Assembly (NCBI GenBank): GCA_002327525.1
Contig: DCWG01000075.1
Location: 1 to 31,209, forward strand
DNA length: 31,209 nucleotides
Source of the DNA: Gammaproteobacteria bacterium UBA2168
GTDB lineage: Bacteria > Pseudomonadota > Gammaproteobacteria > Pseudomonadales > Azotimanducaceae
Direction of reading: 5' to 3'
Shown: one piece after another, positions 30,837 to 31,209 of the stretch
Numbering within the stretch: the first letter of the stretch is position 1
How the letters are laid out: the number at the start of each line of letters is the position of its first letter
Translations under genes and position numbers: made by a program
Notes under the pieces: generated by a model
What the model was told of the DNA's origin: nothing
The model's input: the letters and a program-made list of their open reading frames with translations, nothing else
Database searches by the model: none

Positions 30837-31209
30837 GTGAGACCGTCGATGTACTCGTGATCGGCGCCGGGGCCTCGGGCGCTGCATTTGCCTGGAGCAT
30901 GGCAGAGACACGCATGCGCATCGTTTGTCTCGAGCAGGGCGAGTGGCTGCGCAGCTCAGACTATCCGAGTAACGGCCGCGACTGGGAGGCGCGTGCTCTG
31001 GACGATTTCGCCATCAGCCCCAACACCCGTGGGCTACCCGCAGACTATCCGGTGAACGATGAGGCCTCGCCCATCAAAGTTGCCAATTTCAATGCCGTGG
31101 GTGGATCTACGATCCTCTATGCGGGGCATTTTCCGCGATTTCATCCCTCTGATTTCCGCGTGCGTTCGTTGGACGGAGTGGCGGACGACTGGCCAATCGA
31201 CTACGAAAC
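30833..31209 (+). CDS. GMC-family oxidoreductase, cut by the window end
   Basis: The first 125 or so residues of an FAD-dependent GMC oxidoreductase. The Rossmann motif VLVIGAGASGAAFAWSM is followed by CLEQGEW, and then FNAVGGSTILYAGHFPRFHPSDF, the region holding the first GMC signature. The catalytic C-terminal domain lies outside the window. It differs clearly from the GMC enzyme at 6293-7906. The start overlaps the VOC stop by four bases (ATGA). It probably oxidises an alcohol handled by the same SDR-VOC operon. Confidence 0.88.
   Translation, partial: MSETVDVLVIGAGASGAAFAWSMAETRMRIVCLEQGEWLRSSDYPSNGRDWEARALDDFAISPNTRGLPADYPVNDEASPIKVANFNAVGGSTILYAGHFPRFHPSDFRVRSLDGVADDWPIDYE

Noticed and set aside
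1..31209. CRISPR array, rRNA or complete insertion sequence
   Set aside because: No spaced direct-repeat array, rRNA-like stretch or transposase gene was seen anywhere.
1..31209. Genome-wide reassignment of TAG to an amino acid
   Set aside because: TAG ends several intact, full-length genes here (for example the CoA-transferase, nu-class GST, di-iron protein, flavin monooxygenase and RRM genes).

Overview
The window is about 31 kb of GC-rich DNA from a Gram-negative bacterium, most likely a gammaproteobacterium or a close relative within Pseudomonadota. The support is a TonB-dependent outer-membrane receptor, a lipoprotein with a lipobox, an FNR-type regulator with its [4Fe-4S] cysteine set, a perfect TTGAT-N4-ATCAA box, and a periplasmic quinohaemoprotein dehydrogenase. 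Species-level placement is not possible from the sequence alone. The gene set (flavin monooxygenase, acyl-CoA dehydrogenase, CoA-transferase, enoyl-CoA hydratase, GMC and PQQ alcohol dehydrogenases, several VOC and GST proteins) is that of an aerobic catabolic accessory region for hydrophobic, aromatic or terpenoid-like compounds. The actual substrate cannot be read from the sequence.

Layout. (1) 185-3671, minus strand: a ferritin-like di-iron protein, a three-PAS protein with no output domain, an adrenodoxin-type ferredoxin (its start overlaps the PAS gene by 8 bp) and an FNR-like regulator. A perfect FNR box (3727-3740) lies upstream of the di-iron gene, beside a C-terminal shikimate-kinase relic. 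(2) 3996-7906: a membrane-anchored, Tat-like aldo/keto reductase with two cysteine clusters, facing a nu-class GST and a GMC oxidoreductase. (3) 8041-8773: two gene stumps, a class II aldolase and a methyltransferase, joined 3' end to 3' end. (4) 8820-14871, minus strand: TonB receptor, AhpD-like protein, family III CoA-transferase, VOC protein and MetE-like zinc methyltransferase. (5) 15116-18337, plus strand: a MarR gene broken by one TAG, an HsaA-like flavin monooxygenase and an acyl-CoA dehydrogenase. (6) 18463-22921: PQQ/cytochrome c dehydrogenase, an RhlE-like helicase that has lost its DEAD core, an RRM protein with a long leader, and a helical hypothetical gene interrupted by a TAG. 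(7) 22937-23148: a transposase-free inverted-repeat element (MITE-like). (8) 23253-28106: M19-type lipoprotein, MATE transporter, crotonase and a second GST. (9) 28131-28406: the inactivated C-terminus of an integron-type integrase. (10) 28441 to the end: a short DUF385-type protein, a GFA-family protein, then an SDR-VOC-GMC operon running off the window.

Two themes stand out. The first is a compact candidate oxygen/redox module (di-iron protein, ferredoxin, PAS-only protein, FNR-like regulator) with a matching operator. The second is unusual gene decay: at least seven broken genes, three of them interrupted by an in-frame TAG, next to a MITE and a dead integrase. TAG also ends many intact genes here, so the genetic code is not globally changed.
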